Assembly: GCA_913061495.1 (NCBI GenBank)
Contig: CAJXVG010000011.1
Coordinates: forward strand, 1 to 32,977
Length of the DNA stretch: 32,977 bases
Source: an uncultured Winogradskyella sp.
Lineage (GTDB): Bacteria > Bacteroidota > Bacteroidia > Flavobacteriales > Flavobacteriaceae
Reading direction: 5' to 3'
The position numbers and the translations under genes were made by a program. Positions 8,823 to 15,106 of this stretch are shown here, one piece after another. The notes under the pieces are model-generated. The model was given only the letters and a program-made list of their open reading frames with translations, was not told the origin of the DNA and ran no database searches. Position 1 is the stretch's first letter; each line of letters starts with the position of its first letter.

Positions 8823-8848
8823 TACGTAACTTTACGTACTTCTACGTA
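8823..8848. promoter_or_regulatory. Three TACGTA boxes in exact 10-bp phase
   Basis: TACGTA occurs at 8823-8828, 8833-8838 and 8843-8848, upstream of the haloperoxidase-like gene (ATG at 8749). The exact helical phasing makes chance unlikely and suggests cooperative binding of a dimeric regulator. A palindromic TACGTA core is compatible with LuxR/FixJ-type helix-turn-helix proteins, but the regulator is not identified here. The block is preceded by TTTCAA, as in the repeat at 12010-12065. Confidence 0.5.
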
Positions 8849-8937
8849 TTATGTTCGTAAAGAATAAATAACCCCTAACTGACAACTCTACCTCTATTGT
8901 ATTATAGAGCAGTAGAAGGACATTATAAGGCCAACAA

Positions 8938-8969
8938 ATAAACCAGAGAAACTAATTTCTCTGGTTTAT
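8938..8969 (-). terminator. Hairpin terminator after the T9SS protein gene
   Basis: A perfect 14-bp inverted repeat (ATAAACCAGAGAAA and its complement) with a CTAA loop. It lies 29 bp beyond the stop codon at 8998 on the minus strand and is followed there by TTTGTTGG, a weak U-tract. It probably ends transcription of 8998-9774. Confidence 0.7.
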
Positions 8970-8997
8970 CTATTTTAGAACTTTACAAAAGTCAAAA

Positions 8998-9774
8998 TTA
9001 CTCTTTTACCAATTTAAAAGTTCCGGTTGTACCATCTTTAAAGGTGGTTCTGAGAAAATACGTTCCTGTTGAAAGAGAAGTAGTATTTACCGTTCCTTCT
9101 AAAGCGTTAAGTTTTTGAACACTTACATTCTGGCCTAGCATATTGTAAATATCTACTTGCGCTATCACTTGTTGTGAAGAAATGTTCAAGACATCTCTCA
9201 CAGGATTCGGATAGTACTCAAAGTCGTAGAATTCCAAATCAGACACGCCTAAGTTGGGCAAAGTCACGCTGTATGTGCCAATAAATGTGGCCGGTGTGGC
9301 TGAGGTAAGGTCGTCCACGGTATCAGCAGGGAAATAGATATCACCACTGGTTGGAGCAGTCAACATCGCATTATACTCATCTGTAGTAAGACTCCATGTT
9401 CCCTGGCCGGTAAACGCCAACTGTCCAGCGGTAAAAGATGTTGTTGTTTCAGCAGTGTAACTCCAAACATTCAGACCTGGATCAGTACCTCCAGTACCTC
9501 TGAATATCGACGGACTATTATCTGTAGTTGTCGAAGCCGCTGTCAGTGTGCCGGTAATGAGCATATTTACTAACGCCTGATCGTTTGCATTGGCAAAGAA
9601 ATTCTCAAGGTAGAAACCTGTAGTTGTACCACCACTGACCGTGGCGGCTGACGCGTTAGTTGTTGCAGAGATCGTAATCTCGTTTGGTGTCGTCAAATCC
9701 ACGACCACCAATTCTTGTGCGTAACCAAATGTTACAGTAACAAGAAACAATAATAAAAGTAATTGTTTTTTCAT
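8998..9774 (-). CDS. Secreted protein with T9SS sorting domain, function unknown
   Basis: A 258-residue protein with a signal peptide (residues 1-19, ending FGYA before QEL), a Ser/Thr/Ala-rich central region of about 150 residues that I do not recognise, and a C-terminal type A T9SS sorting domain starting at about residue 182 (FEYYPNPVRDVLNISS, VDIYNMLGQNV, LSTGTYFLRT, KLVKE end). It should be exported through the outer membrane by the type IX system and either released or attached to the surface. The gene has its own hairpin terminator and long non-coding DNA upstream. Its base composition is higher in GC than the neighbours: I count 30 G+C of 60 at 9301-9360 against 23 of 60 at 1921-1980. 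This could mean transfer or codon choice for high expression. Confidence 0.88.
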   Translation of the reverse strand: MKKQLLLLLFLVTVTFGYAQELVVVDLTTPNEITISATTNASAATVSGGTTTGFYLENFFANANDQALVNMLITGTLTAASTTTDNSPSIFRGTGGTDPGLNVWSYTAETTTSFTAGQLAFTGQGTWSLTTDEYNAMLTAPTSGDIYFPADTVDDLTSATPATFIGTYSVTLPNLGVSDLEFYDFEYYPNPVRDVLNISSQQVIAQVDIYNMLGQNVSVQKLNALEGTVNTTSLSTGTYFLRTTFKDGTTGTFKLVKE

Positions 9775-9961
9775 AATTGCTACACTTTAAATTAGTAAAT
9801 GATTAGTAATTAAGCATTTGGGACATCCGAATTTAACTTATTTAATTAAATAAAAAAAACTTTTATTTAAAAAACGGATGGCTATAAAGTGATTTAGATG
9901 CTTAAATTTTTACCATCTCTCTCGCATTTTGAACAATTGATAAGATTTTTGTATGAGAAAC

Positions 9962-10005
9962 ATCCACCGATAAGCGAAATTATTTTTTAAATTAAAGCCT
10001 CTAAG
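9962..10005. repeat. Dispersed intergenic repeat, copy B
   Basis: Begins ATCCACCGATAAGCGAA (9962-9978), identical over 17 bases to 12012-12028, and continues with a T-run and ATTAAAG as in that copy. The distal CAATACG block seen in copies A and C is lost here. It lies in the gap between the deacetylase gene and the T9SS protein gene. Confidence 0.65.
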
Positions 10006-10177
10006 TATTTTAATGGTCTCTCAACCAAAAAGCCTCTATTCTAGTCATTGAGGGGAAGGATAACGCAACAATTTTAAATAAACAGGACAAATCAAAACAA
10101 CAGTCGCCTTATCCCTGAGAAGGGTTTTAAAAAATGCTATAGATGGAGAGTCTACCATCTCTGGCGTTTATCAGTTC

Positions 10178-10357
10178 GGCTATAGCAATTAGGGCAGCGG
10201 GACCTACATAAAATTCCCCAAGCCCGCAGCTAAAGCTTTTCACTTTATCTTAAATAGGCTAAAAGCCAAATCAATAGATTTGGCGGACTTCACAAACACT
10301 CCAAAGCCAATGTAAATAGCATTTCCCCCTATCTACTATGGCCATAACTACTAGTAG
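10178..10357 (-). repeat. Structured attC-like element after the deacetylase gene
   Basis: On the minus strand this starts at the deacetylase stop codon. Outer arms are CTATGGCC (10336-10343) and GGCTATAG (10178-10185), complementary with a bulge. Inside are a perfect hairpin GCCAAATC-AATA-GATTTGGC (10265-10284) and a GCGGG/CCCGC pair (10197-10227). Length and multi-hairpin form recall integron attC sites or other folded Bacteroidetes intergenic repeats. The terminal core sites expected of a canonical attC are not clear, so the assignment is tentative. Confidence 0.4.
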
Positions 10358-11179
10358 TCATTTCCCCTCGTTCATTCTTTTCGATTTCAAATATGCCGTA
10401 ATTTCTTCTAAAGTCCCTACCCAAATTTTATCACGATTGGAATCCAAAAACTGTAGCATTTTTTCATGAGCCTCTTTTGAAACAGTCATATGTTCTGCCC
10501 CAATTCCATGAAAAGTTATCGTGCTAAAAGTTTTAAGTTCCATGATTTTTTCAATATATAATATAAGGTCATCTGCTCCATGGTTGTTAGGCGCCCATGA
10601 CGGCACATTGTATAAATCAATATCGGAAAGTTTTAGTAATTCATTTTGTTCCCCAGAACTGCCTCTTGCAGATAGAAATTGAGACGAAACAAAATCCACA
10701 TAGCTTTTTCCTCCTGCAAAATAATGTGAGCAAGGATAAGCAAAAGTCCGTGTTTTCTTTCCGTCCATTGCAAATAGAAACGTATTGGCTAAGCTGATTT
10801 CTTCCGCAATTTCTTCAGAAGTATATTTATCCAGGTCATGGTAATCCTTTACCCATTCCATACCTATTCCCGATTTCTGACAAGGATGGTAAACAGTATG
10901 ATTTCCCAATTCATGTCCATCTATTGCTAGTTTTTTCCATTTGTCCATATCGTCATAAAGTGATGGTGAAGATAACGTTGGGTAAAATGTGGCCTTGAAA
11001 TTATACTTTTCTAGTATAGGTCCTACAGTGTTAATATGGCTGGGCAAACCATCGTCGTAAGTCAATGACATGGCAGATTGTGCTCCATTTGGCCATTCAA
11101 ATACTTCTTTAGTTTGTCCACATGAAGATGTGATGGCAAATATTATCAAACTAGTTGTCAAAAACTTCAAATTAATCAT
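10358..11179 (-). CDS. Polysaccharide deacetylase (NodB domain) lipoprotein
   Basis: A 273-residue NodB/carbohydrate-esterase-4-like deacetylase. The signal peptide ends in TSSC, so Cys20 should be lipidated and the protein anchored in the envelope. The NodB motifs are visible: TYDDG (D42, D43), H94-TVY-H98 for metal binding, FAYPCSH for the third motif and TFHGIG (H224) near the end. It should remove acetyl groups from a glycan, such as peptidoglycan or an exopolysaccharide; the substrate is not shown. The gene is isolated, flanked by long structured non-coding DNA on both sides, and its stop codon abuts the structured element 10178-10357. That layout is unlike the compact neighbouring operons and suggests an acquired gene. 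Confidence 0.9.
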   Translation of the reverse strand: MINLKFLTTSLIIFAITSSCGQTKEVFEWPNGAQSAMSLTYDDGLPSHINTVGPILEKYNFKATFYPTLSSPSLYDDMDKWKKLAIDGHELGNHTVYHPCQKSGIGMEWVKDYHDLDKYTSEEIAEEISLANTFLFAMDGKKTRTFAYPCSHYFAGGKSYVDFVSSQFLSARGSSGEQNELLKLSDIDLYNVPSWAPNNHGADDLILYIEKIMELKTFSTITFHGIGAEHMTVSKEAHEKMLQFLDSNRDKIWVGTLEEITAYLKSKRMNEGK

Positions 11180-11214
11180 GGTTCAATGTTTTGAATAATT
11201 GTTGGTATCTGTCT

Positions 11215-11336
11215 CCGCTATGATTTCGTTGCGGAAAAATCCCCAGGATTCTTTCCGCCATAGCCGAAATATAGCAAATTTGCGTTGAATTCCGATTAGG
11301 AATTCAACCGCAATGAATTATAGCCATTGTTAGGCA
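11215..11336 (-). repeat. Structured attC-like element after the HEPN-like gene
   Basis: On the minus strand it starts 3 bases after the stop codon at 11340, with GCCTAAC (11336-11330), a fit to the attC R'' core RYYYAAC. Long outer arms pair imperfectly: 11308-11325 (CCGCAATGAATTATAGCC) against 11215-11234. Two inner hairpins follow: GTTGAATTCC-gatta-GGAATTCAAC (11284-11308, perfect) and GCGGAAAAATCC with GGATTCTTTCCGC (11231-11259, one bulge). I do not see a clean GTTRRRY at the distal end, so it may be decayed or belong to another repeat class. Confidence 0.45.
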
Positions 11337-11339
11337 AAG

Positions 11340-11966
11340 TTATTTTTTTAAATTGGTAAATGTGAAGTTATTCAAATCTTCCTTTGAAAAAGTATTTAAC
11401 ATTCCGTCATAGACTTTATTACCAGCTTTCGCAAATTTTTTATTCAAAGTTTCAAAAACAAAAGTGAAAAGTTCTTCAAACTTTTCTAATTTATCCTTTG
11501 CAAAGCCTGAAAGCTTTAATTGTCGATATTTTAATTTGGCCTTATTCGGTTCATTTTTTGAAACAGCAATATAGGAAATGCCAATCTCATCATCAGTTTT
11601 TCCTCTATGCGCAATAAATTTATGTCTCAAATCCATAAAATAATCGTGTTGCTTTCGTAAATCAGGTCTATCTTCAAATATACTGTTCGGTTCAAGCTTT
11701 GGATATTTTCCTTCTGTTGCATCGGTAAAACATTTACCATACAGTGCTATGATAGAATAAGTCAGAGCGGAAGCATATATGTCATCATTCTTTTGTTTAA
11801 GCAACTCAAGGTATTGTAAAATCAATTCTAAATCATATCTCATTGCTCCATAAGCAACAACTTTTTTTGACATAATCTCTGGAACAATTATCAGTTCATA
11901 TTCTGACGCAAACTCTTCTTGAGCATTTTTCATTAGTTCAATAGTTCTTTCGCGTTTTTTTGTCAT
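11340..11966 (-). CDS. HEPN-like helical protein
   Basis: A 208-residue, mostly helical and charged protein without signal peptide or membrane segments. The stretch DLRHKFIAHRG contains R114-x5-H120, which matches the Rx4-6H motif of HEPN domains; many HEPN proteins are RNases in toxin-antitoxin, abortive infection or CRISPR systems, while others are inactive. The motif is preceded by a long helical bundle (residues 1-85), as in HEPN folds. No nucleotidyltransferase (MNT) partner or other antitoxin candidate is adjacent. The stop codon is followed directly by an attC-like structure and the upstream side carries a dispersed repeat, so the gene looks like a mobile cassette. The HEPN assignment rests on one motif plus helix content and is tentative. 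Confidence 0.65.
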   Translation of the reverse strand: MTKKRERTIELMKNAQEEFASEYELIIVPEIMSKKVVAYGAMRYDLELILQYLELLKQKNDDIYASALTYSIIALYGKCFTDATEGKYPKLEPNSIFEDRPDLRKQHDYFMDLRHKFIAHRGKTDDEIGISYIAVSKNEPNKAKLKYRQLKLSGFAKDKLEKFEELFTFVFETLNKKFAKAGNKVYDGMLNTFSKEDLNNFTFTNLKK

Positions 11967-12009
11967 AATGTTTCACAACTTTAAGAATATAAATCCGTTT
12001 CAATAATCC

Positions 12010-12065
12010 ATATCCACCGATAAGCGAAGTTAGTTTTTTAAAGTTAAAGTTTCAATACGCAGTCC
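12010..12065. repeat. Dispersed intergenic repeat, copy C
   Basis: Starts ATATCCACCGATAAGCGAAG and ends TTTCAATACGCAGTCC. It is the same length as copy A (685-740) and aligns ungapped at 40 of 56 positions. It lies about 45 bp upstream of the HEPN-like gene's ATG (11966), while copy A is about 85 bp upstream of the 139-residue hypothetical gene. Confidence 0.65.
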
Positions 12066-12278
12066 TTTTTAAGGCTATACAGCCAAAAACAACCGTTTTT
12101 CTCAACCTTTTATTATCATAAGTCAAAGCAAATCACTCATTAAAGCATACCATATAGTATAACATATACCAATTAAAGCGATCCAAAAAAGACCCACCAC
12201 AATACTTCACACACTAAAAATCACATAATCAAACAATTAACCAACCAAAATAACTGCAAAAAAATACAGGGTATGCCA

Positions 12279-12322
12279 TATATATACCAACTATATGCCG
12301 ACTATATACCGACTTTATATCA
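12279..12322. repeat. Four imperfect 11-bp tandem repeats
   Basis: Units are TATATATACCA (12279), ACTATATGCCG (12290), ACTATATACCG (12301) and ACTTTATATCA (12312). A related AACATATACCA is at 12161-12171. The 11-bp period is about one helical turn, as in some regulator binding arrays. It lies just beyond the ferredoxin terminator and about 310 bp upstream of the HEPN-like gene. Function unknown. Confidence 0.55.
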
Positions 12323-12352
12323 ACTTAACTCCATAGCACATTAAGTTAAAAT

Positions 12353-12384
12353 CAAAAAAAATCCCAAGCCATAGACTCAGGATT
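12353..12384 (-). terminator. Intrinsic terminator of the ferredoxin gene
   Basis: On the minus strand AATCCTGAG (12384-12376) pairs with CTTGGGATT (12368-12360), 9 bp with two G-T wobbles and a 7-base loop, followed immediately by a run of T. The stop codon of the ferredoxin gene is at 12433, about 50 bp upstream. ATCCCAAG at 12361-12368 can also pair with CTTGGGAT at 12421-12428, giving an alternative larger fold. Confidence 0.7.
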
Positions 12385-12432
12385 ATTATTCTTTTTTAAG
12401 TCCTTCCCTATAGAAAAGGACTTGGGATAAAA

Positions 12433-12786
12433 TTACCCATCAGGATGCATAAAACGCTGTTTCGCCAGTAATTCTCCCTCAGTTTCCACAATATCTTCAT
12501 CAGGCACACAGCAATCCACAGGGCAAACTGCTGCACACTGTGGCTCTTCATGGAACCCTAAACACTCAGTGCACTTATCTGGCGCTATATAATATACTTC
12601 GTCGCTTATAGGCTCTTGTGGCTCTTCTGCATCAACTTGTTTGCCACTAGGCAATACAACATTACCCTCTAAACTTGTACCATCCTTGTAACGCCAATCG
12701 TCAGCACCTTCATAAATAGCCGTATTTGGGCATTCGGGTTCACAGGCTCCACAGTTTATACATTCGTCTGTTATTATAATGGCCAT
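12433..12786 (-). CDS. 2[4Fe-4S] ferredoxin
   Basis: A 117-residue cytoplasmic electron carrier. Cluster one uses C9-xx-C12-xx-C15-xxx-C19 ([12 protein letters not shown]). The second site is C72-xx-C75-x8-C84-xxx-C88-P, with the longer loop typical of Allochromatium-type ferredoxins, and two more Cys at 92-93. Between the sites is an insertion of about 45 residues rich in acidic residues. The expected role is low-potential electron transfer; the partner is not known. It is transcribed divergently from the LuxC-type acyl-CoA reductase, and the two promoters overlap (12792-12859). The minus-strand promoter TTTG-N20-TATTTTTG lies about 42 bp upstream of the ATG, and an intrinsic terminator follows the stop. 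Confidence 0.93.
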   Translation of the reverse strand: MAIIITDECINCGACEPECPNTAIYEGADDWRYKDGTSLEGNVVLPSGKQVDAEEPQEPISDEVYYIAPDKCTECLGFHEEPQCAAVCPVDCCVPDEDIVETEGELLAKQRFMHPDG

Positions 12787-12791
12787 AGCAA

Positions 12792-12821
12792 TTTGTTTCT
12801 CTTTAGGTTTGTGTAAATTTG
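12792..12821 (+). promoter_or_regulatory. Promoter of the acyl-CoA reductase gene
   Basis: TTTG (12792-12795), 18 bp, then TAAATTTG (12814-12821), a full match to the Bacteroidetes -33/-7 consensus TTTG-N17-20-TAnnTTTG. The ATG is at 12866, giving a leader of roughly 35-40 bases. Confidence 0.65.
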
Positions 12822-12827
12822 CAAAGG

Positions 12828-12859
12828 CAAAAATAAAGCCTTAATGGCGCATAACCAAA
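12828..12859 (-). promoter_or_regulatory. Promoter of the ferredoxin gene
   Basis: On the minus strand TTTG (12859-12856), 20 bp, then TATTTTTG (12835-12828), matching the Bacteroidetes consensus. It is back-to-back with the plus-strand promoter: the two -7 boxes are only 6 bp apart, so the two polymerases would compete. Confidence 0.6.
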
Positions 12860-12865
12860 CACAGT

Positions 12866-13924
12866 ATGGATTTACAACAAAGAATTAACGCTTTTGTTAA
12901 GCTCGGCAAGTTTATTGGGCAATTCAAACAAGATAACATTACAAAAACAGATAATATTGAAGCCAACGACTTATTTTTTGAAGGTTTTAACCACCAAATA
13001 AAATTAGCACAAGAACATAACGGATGGTTTACAAAAACCAATATATTGTTTGCTTTAGAATCTTGGGCTAATGCACTCACAGGCAGAAATATTAACAAAT
13101 GGACAAGCAACTATAACTTTAATATAGAACACCCTAAAACCGTAGCCATTATTATGGCAGGAAACATTCCTTTGGTTGGCTTTCACGACTTTCTTAGTGT
13201 GCTTATTTCAGGACATAAAGTTTTGGTTAAACAATCTTCAAACGATAAACACCTACTGCCCTTTTTAGCGAAATATCTTGAAGTGGTAGAACCACAATTC
13301 AAAGGAAAAATAACATTCAAAGAAGGTAAACTTGAGGATTTTGATGCCGTCATCGCCACAGGAAGCGATAATACAGCTCGTTATTTTGAATACTATTTCA
13401 AGGACAAACCCTCAATTATAAGAAAAAACAGAAACTCCGTAGCTGTTTTAACTGGCAATGAAACAGAGCAACAGTTAAAGCTCTTATCCGAGGATATCTT
13501 TAGATACTACGGTTTAGGCTGCCGTAATGTCTCAAAACTATTCGTGCCAAAGGATTATAATTTTGATGCCTTTTTTAATGCTATGTACCATTGGCATCCA
13601 ATAATCAATCAGGCAAAATATGCCAATAATTACGATTACAACAAAGCAGTCTATTTAATGAGCGAGTTCAATATGCTTGAAAATGGCTTTCTTATGATAA
13701 AGGAAGACGAAAGCTACTCCTCACCTATTGCTACTCTATTTTATGAATATTACGATACACTCGAAAGCCTTAAACAAAAGCTAAATACAGAAGCAGACAA
13801 AATTCAATGTGTAGTTGCAGACCAGTTTTCTAAAGACGAAATAGCCTTTGGCAACACCCAGAAACCACAGCTTTGGGATTATGCAGATAATGTGGATACT
13901 GTTGAATTCCTGTTAAAAAGATAG
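12866..13924 (+). CDS. LuxC-type acyl-CoA reductase
   Basis: A 352-residue member of the LuxC acyl-CoA reductase family, which reduces acyl thioesters to aldehydes with NADPH. The likely acyl-accepting nucleophile is C219 in YYGLGCRNVSK, equivalent to the GxGCR motif of LuxC. AIIMAGNIPLVGFHDFL and SGHKVLVKQSSNDKHLLPF are strongly family-like N-terminal motifs, and IATGSDNTARYFEYYF follows. The protein is about 130 residues shorter than LuxC of luminous bacteria. No luxD/luxE or luciferase genes are near, so bioluminescence is not implied. It starts a plus-strand run with serC, serA and a DUF937 gene, though 83 bp separate it from serC. Its own promoter is at 12792-12821. The physiological substrate is unknown. 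Confidence 0.85.
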   Translation: MDLQQRINAFVKLGKFIGQFKQDNITKTDNIEANDLFFEGFNHQIKLAQEHNGWFTKTNILFALESWANALTGRNINKWTSNYNFNIEHPKTVAIIMAGNIPLVGFHDFLSVLISGHKVLVKQSSNDKHLLPFLAKYLEVVEPQFKGKITFKEGKLEDFDAVIATGSDNTARYFEYYFKDKPSIIRKNRNSVAVLTGNETEQQLKLLSEDIFRYYGLGCRNVSKLFVPKDYNFDAFFNAMYHWHPIINQAKYANNYDYNKAVYLMSEFNMLENGFLMIKEDESYSSPIATLFYEYYDTLESLKQKLNTEADKIQCVVADQFSKDEIAFGNTQKPQLWDYADNVDTVEFLLKR

Positions 13925-14007
13925 CCCAAAAATTATCATTTTCGTAACAGATAATACCTTATTAATTAGCACCTTTGTAACCGTTAAAAATTAAACTCTA
14001 GTATAAA

Positions 14008-15069
14008 ATGAAAAAACATAATTTTAGTGCAGGCCCTTGCATCTTACCAAAAACAGTAATGGAAAAAGCTTCTGAAGCTGTATTAAACTTTGATGACGGA
14101 CTTTCCCTTTTAGAGATTTCGCATCGTAGCAAACCATTTGTAGATGTAATGGAAAACGCAAGAGCTTTAGCATTAGAATTATTAGGTTTGGAAGGAAAAG
14201 GCTATAAAGCCTTATTCTTGCAAGGTGGTGCCAGCACTCAGTTTTTAATGGTGGCTTTAAACCTTCTTGAAAAAAGAGCAGGTTATTTAAATACAGGTAC
14301 CTGGAGTAGCAAAGCCATTAAGGAAGCAAAAATATATGATGATATTTACGAAGTTGCTTCGTCTGAAAGTGCAGGCTTTAACTACATTCCAAAGGGTTAT
14401 GATATCCCAGAAGATTACGATTATTTTCACTGTACATCTAACAATACAATTTTTGGCACACAAATGAAAAGTTTTCCTAACTCACCAATACCAATGGTTT
14501 GCGACATGAGTAGTGATATCTTTTCACGCACTTTAGACTTTTCAAAATTCGATTTAATTTATGCCGGAGCCCAAAAGAATATGGGACCTGCAGGTACGAC
14601 TCTTGTTGTTGTTAAAGAAGATATTTTAGGTAAGGTATCCCGAAAAATCCCTTCAATGATGGACTATAAAGTACACATTGGGAAAGGAAGTATGTTTAAC
14701 ACACCTCCTGTTTTTGCAGTGTATGTTTCGATGCTAACTATGCAGTGGCTAAAGGATTTAGGCGGTATAAAAGCCATTGAAGAAGAAAACGATAAAAAAG
14801 CACGATTAATTTATTCTGAAATTGATCTAAACCCATTATTTAAGGGTTACTCTGTAAAAGAAGATCGTTCATTGATGAACGCAACCTTCACACTCGAAAA
14901 CGAAAACCTTAAAGAAACATTTGAAGCCATGGTAAAAGAAGCTGGCATTAACGGATTAAACGGACACAGAAGTGTTGGAGGCTACAGAGCTTCAATGTAC
15001 AATGCGTTATCATTAGACAGTGTAAAAGCATTGGTTGAAGTAATGAGTGATTTAGAAAGCAAAGCATAA
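14008..15069 (+). CDS. serC: Phosphoserine aminotransferase
   Basis: A 353-residue class V aminotransferase that makes 3-phosphoserine from 3-phosphohydroxypyruvate and glutamate, the second step of serine synthesis; it can also serve in pyridoxal phosphate synthesis. The start HNFSAGPCILP, the phosphate-binding LQGGASTQF (71-79) and the PLP lysine K190 in YAGAQKNMGPAG are standard for SerC. The C-terminal NGLNGHRSVGGYRASMYNA is also typical. Length is normal. It lies 37 bp upstream of the 3-phosphoglycerate dehydrogenase-type gene, so the two form a serine operon. CACCTTTG at 13970-13977 is a near match to the -7 box and may give serC its own promoter. Confidence 0.96.
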   Translation: MKKHNFSAGPCILPKTVMEKASEAVLNFDDGLSLLEISHRSKPFVDVMENARALALELLGLEGKGYKALFLQGGASTQFLMVALNLLEKRAGYLNTGTWSSKAIKEAKIYDDIYEVASSESAGFNYIPKGYDIPEDYDYFHCTSNNTIFGTQMKSFPNSPIPMVCDMSSDIFSRTLDFSKFDLIYAGAQKNMGPAGTTLVVVKEDILGKVSRKIPSMMDYKVHIGKGSMFNTPPVFAVYVSMLTMQWLKDLGGIKAIEEENDKKARLIYSEIDLNPLFKGYSVKEDRSLMNATFTLENENLKETFEAMVKEAGINGLNGHRSVGGYRASMYNALSLDSVKALVEVMSDLESKA

Positions 15070-15106
15070 ATAGTAACAGCCATTTTAAACGGCAAAACAT
15101 AAGATA

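Larger units (their letters stand above)
9775..10357. other. Gene-free interval of 583 bp
   Basis: No open frame here looks coding. The right half (10178-10357) is a structured repeat directly after the deacetylase stop codon. The left half holds copy B of the dispersed repeat (9962-10005), an AT-rich stretch next to the T9SS gene (9830-9880), and a small CCCT-GAGA-AGGG hairpin at 10113-10124 followed by TTTT. Small interrupted palindromes are scattered through it, for example GATGG/CCATC around 10142-10159. Confidence 0.6.
11967..12432. other. Gene-free interval of 466 bp
   Basis: No coding frame is visible. From left to right it holds the start region of the HEPN-like gene, copy C of the dispersed repeat (12010-12065), an A/C-rich low-complexity stretch (about 12066-12250) with one ATATACC element at 12161-12171, a run of 11-bp repeats (12279-12322) and the ferredoxin terminator (12353-12384). 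A further pairing AAGTCCTT/AAGGACTT lies at 12397-12422. Confidence 0.6.

Noticed and set aside
12279-12322. Possible CRISPR array
   Set aside because: Units are 11 bp, degenerate and contiguous, with no spacers and no cas genes.
12841-13110. 89-codon minus-strand frame opposite the acyl-CoA reductase start
   Set aside because: It is antisense to a well-supported gene and has no recognisable domain despite a hydrophobic start.
12866-13924. Bioluminescence operon suggested by the LuxC-type gene
   Set aside because: No luciferase, luxD or luxE genes are present, and the neighbours are housekeeping genes.
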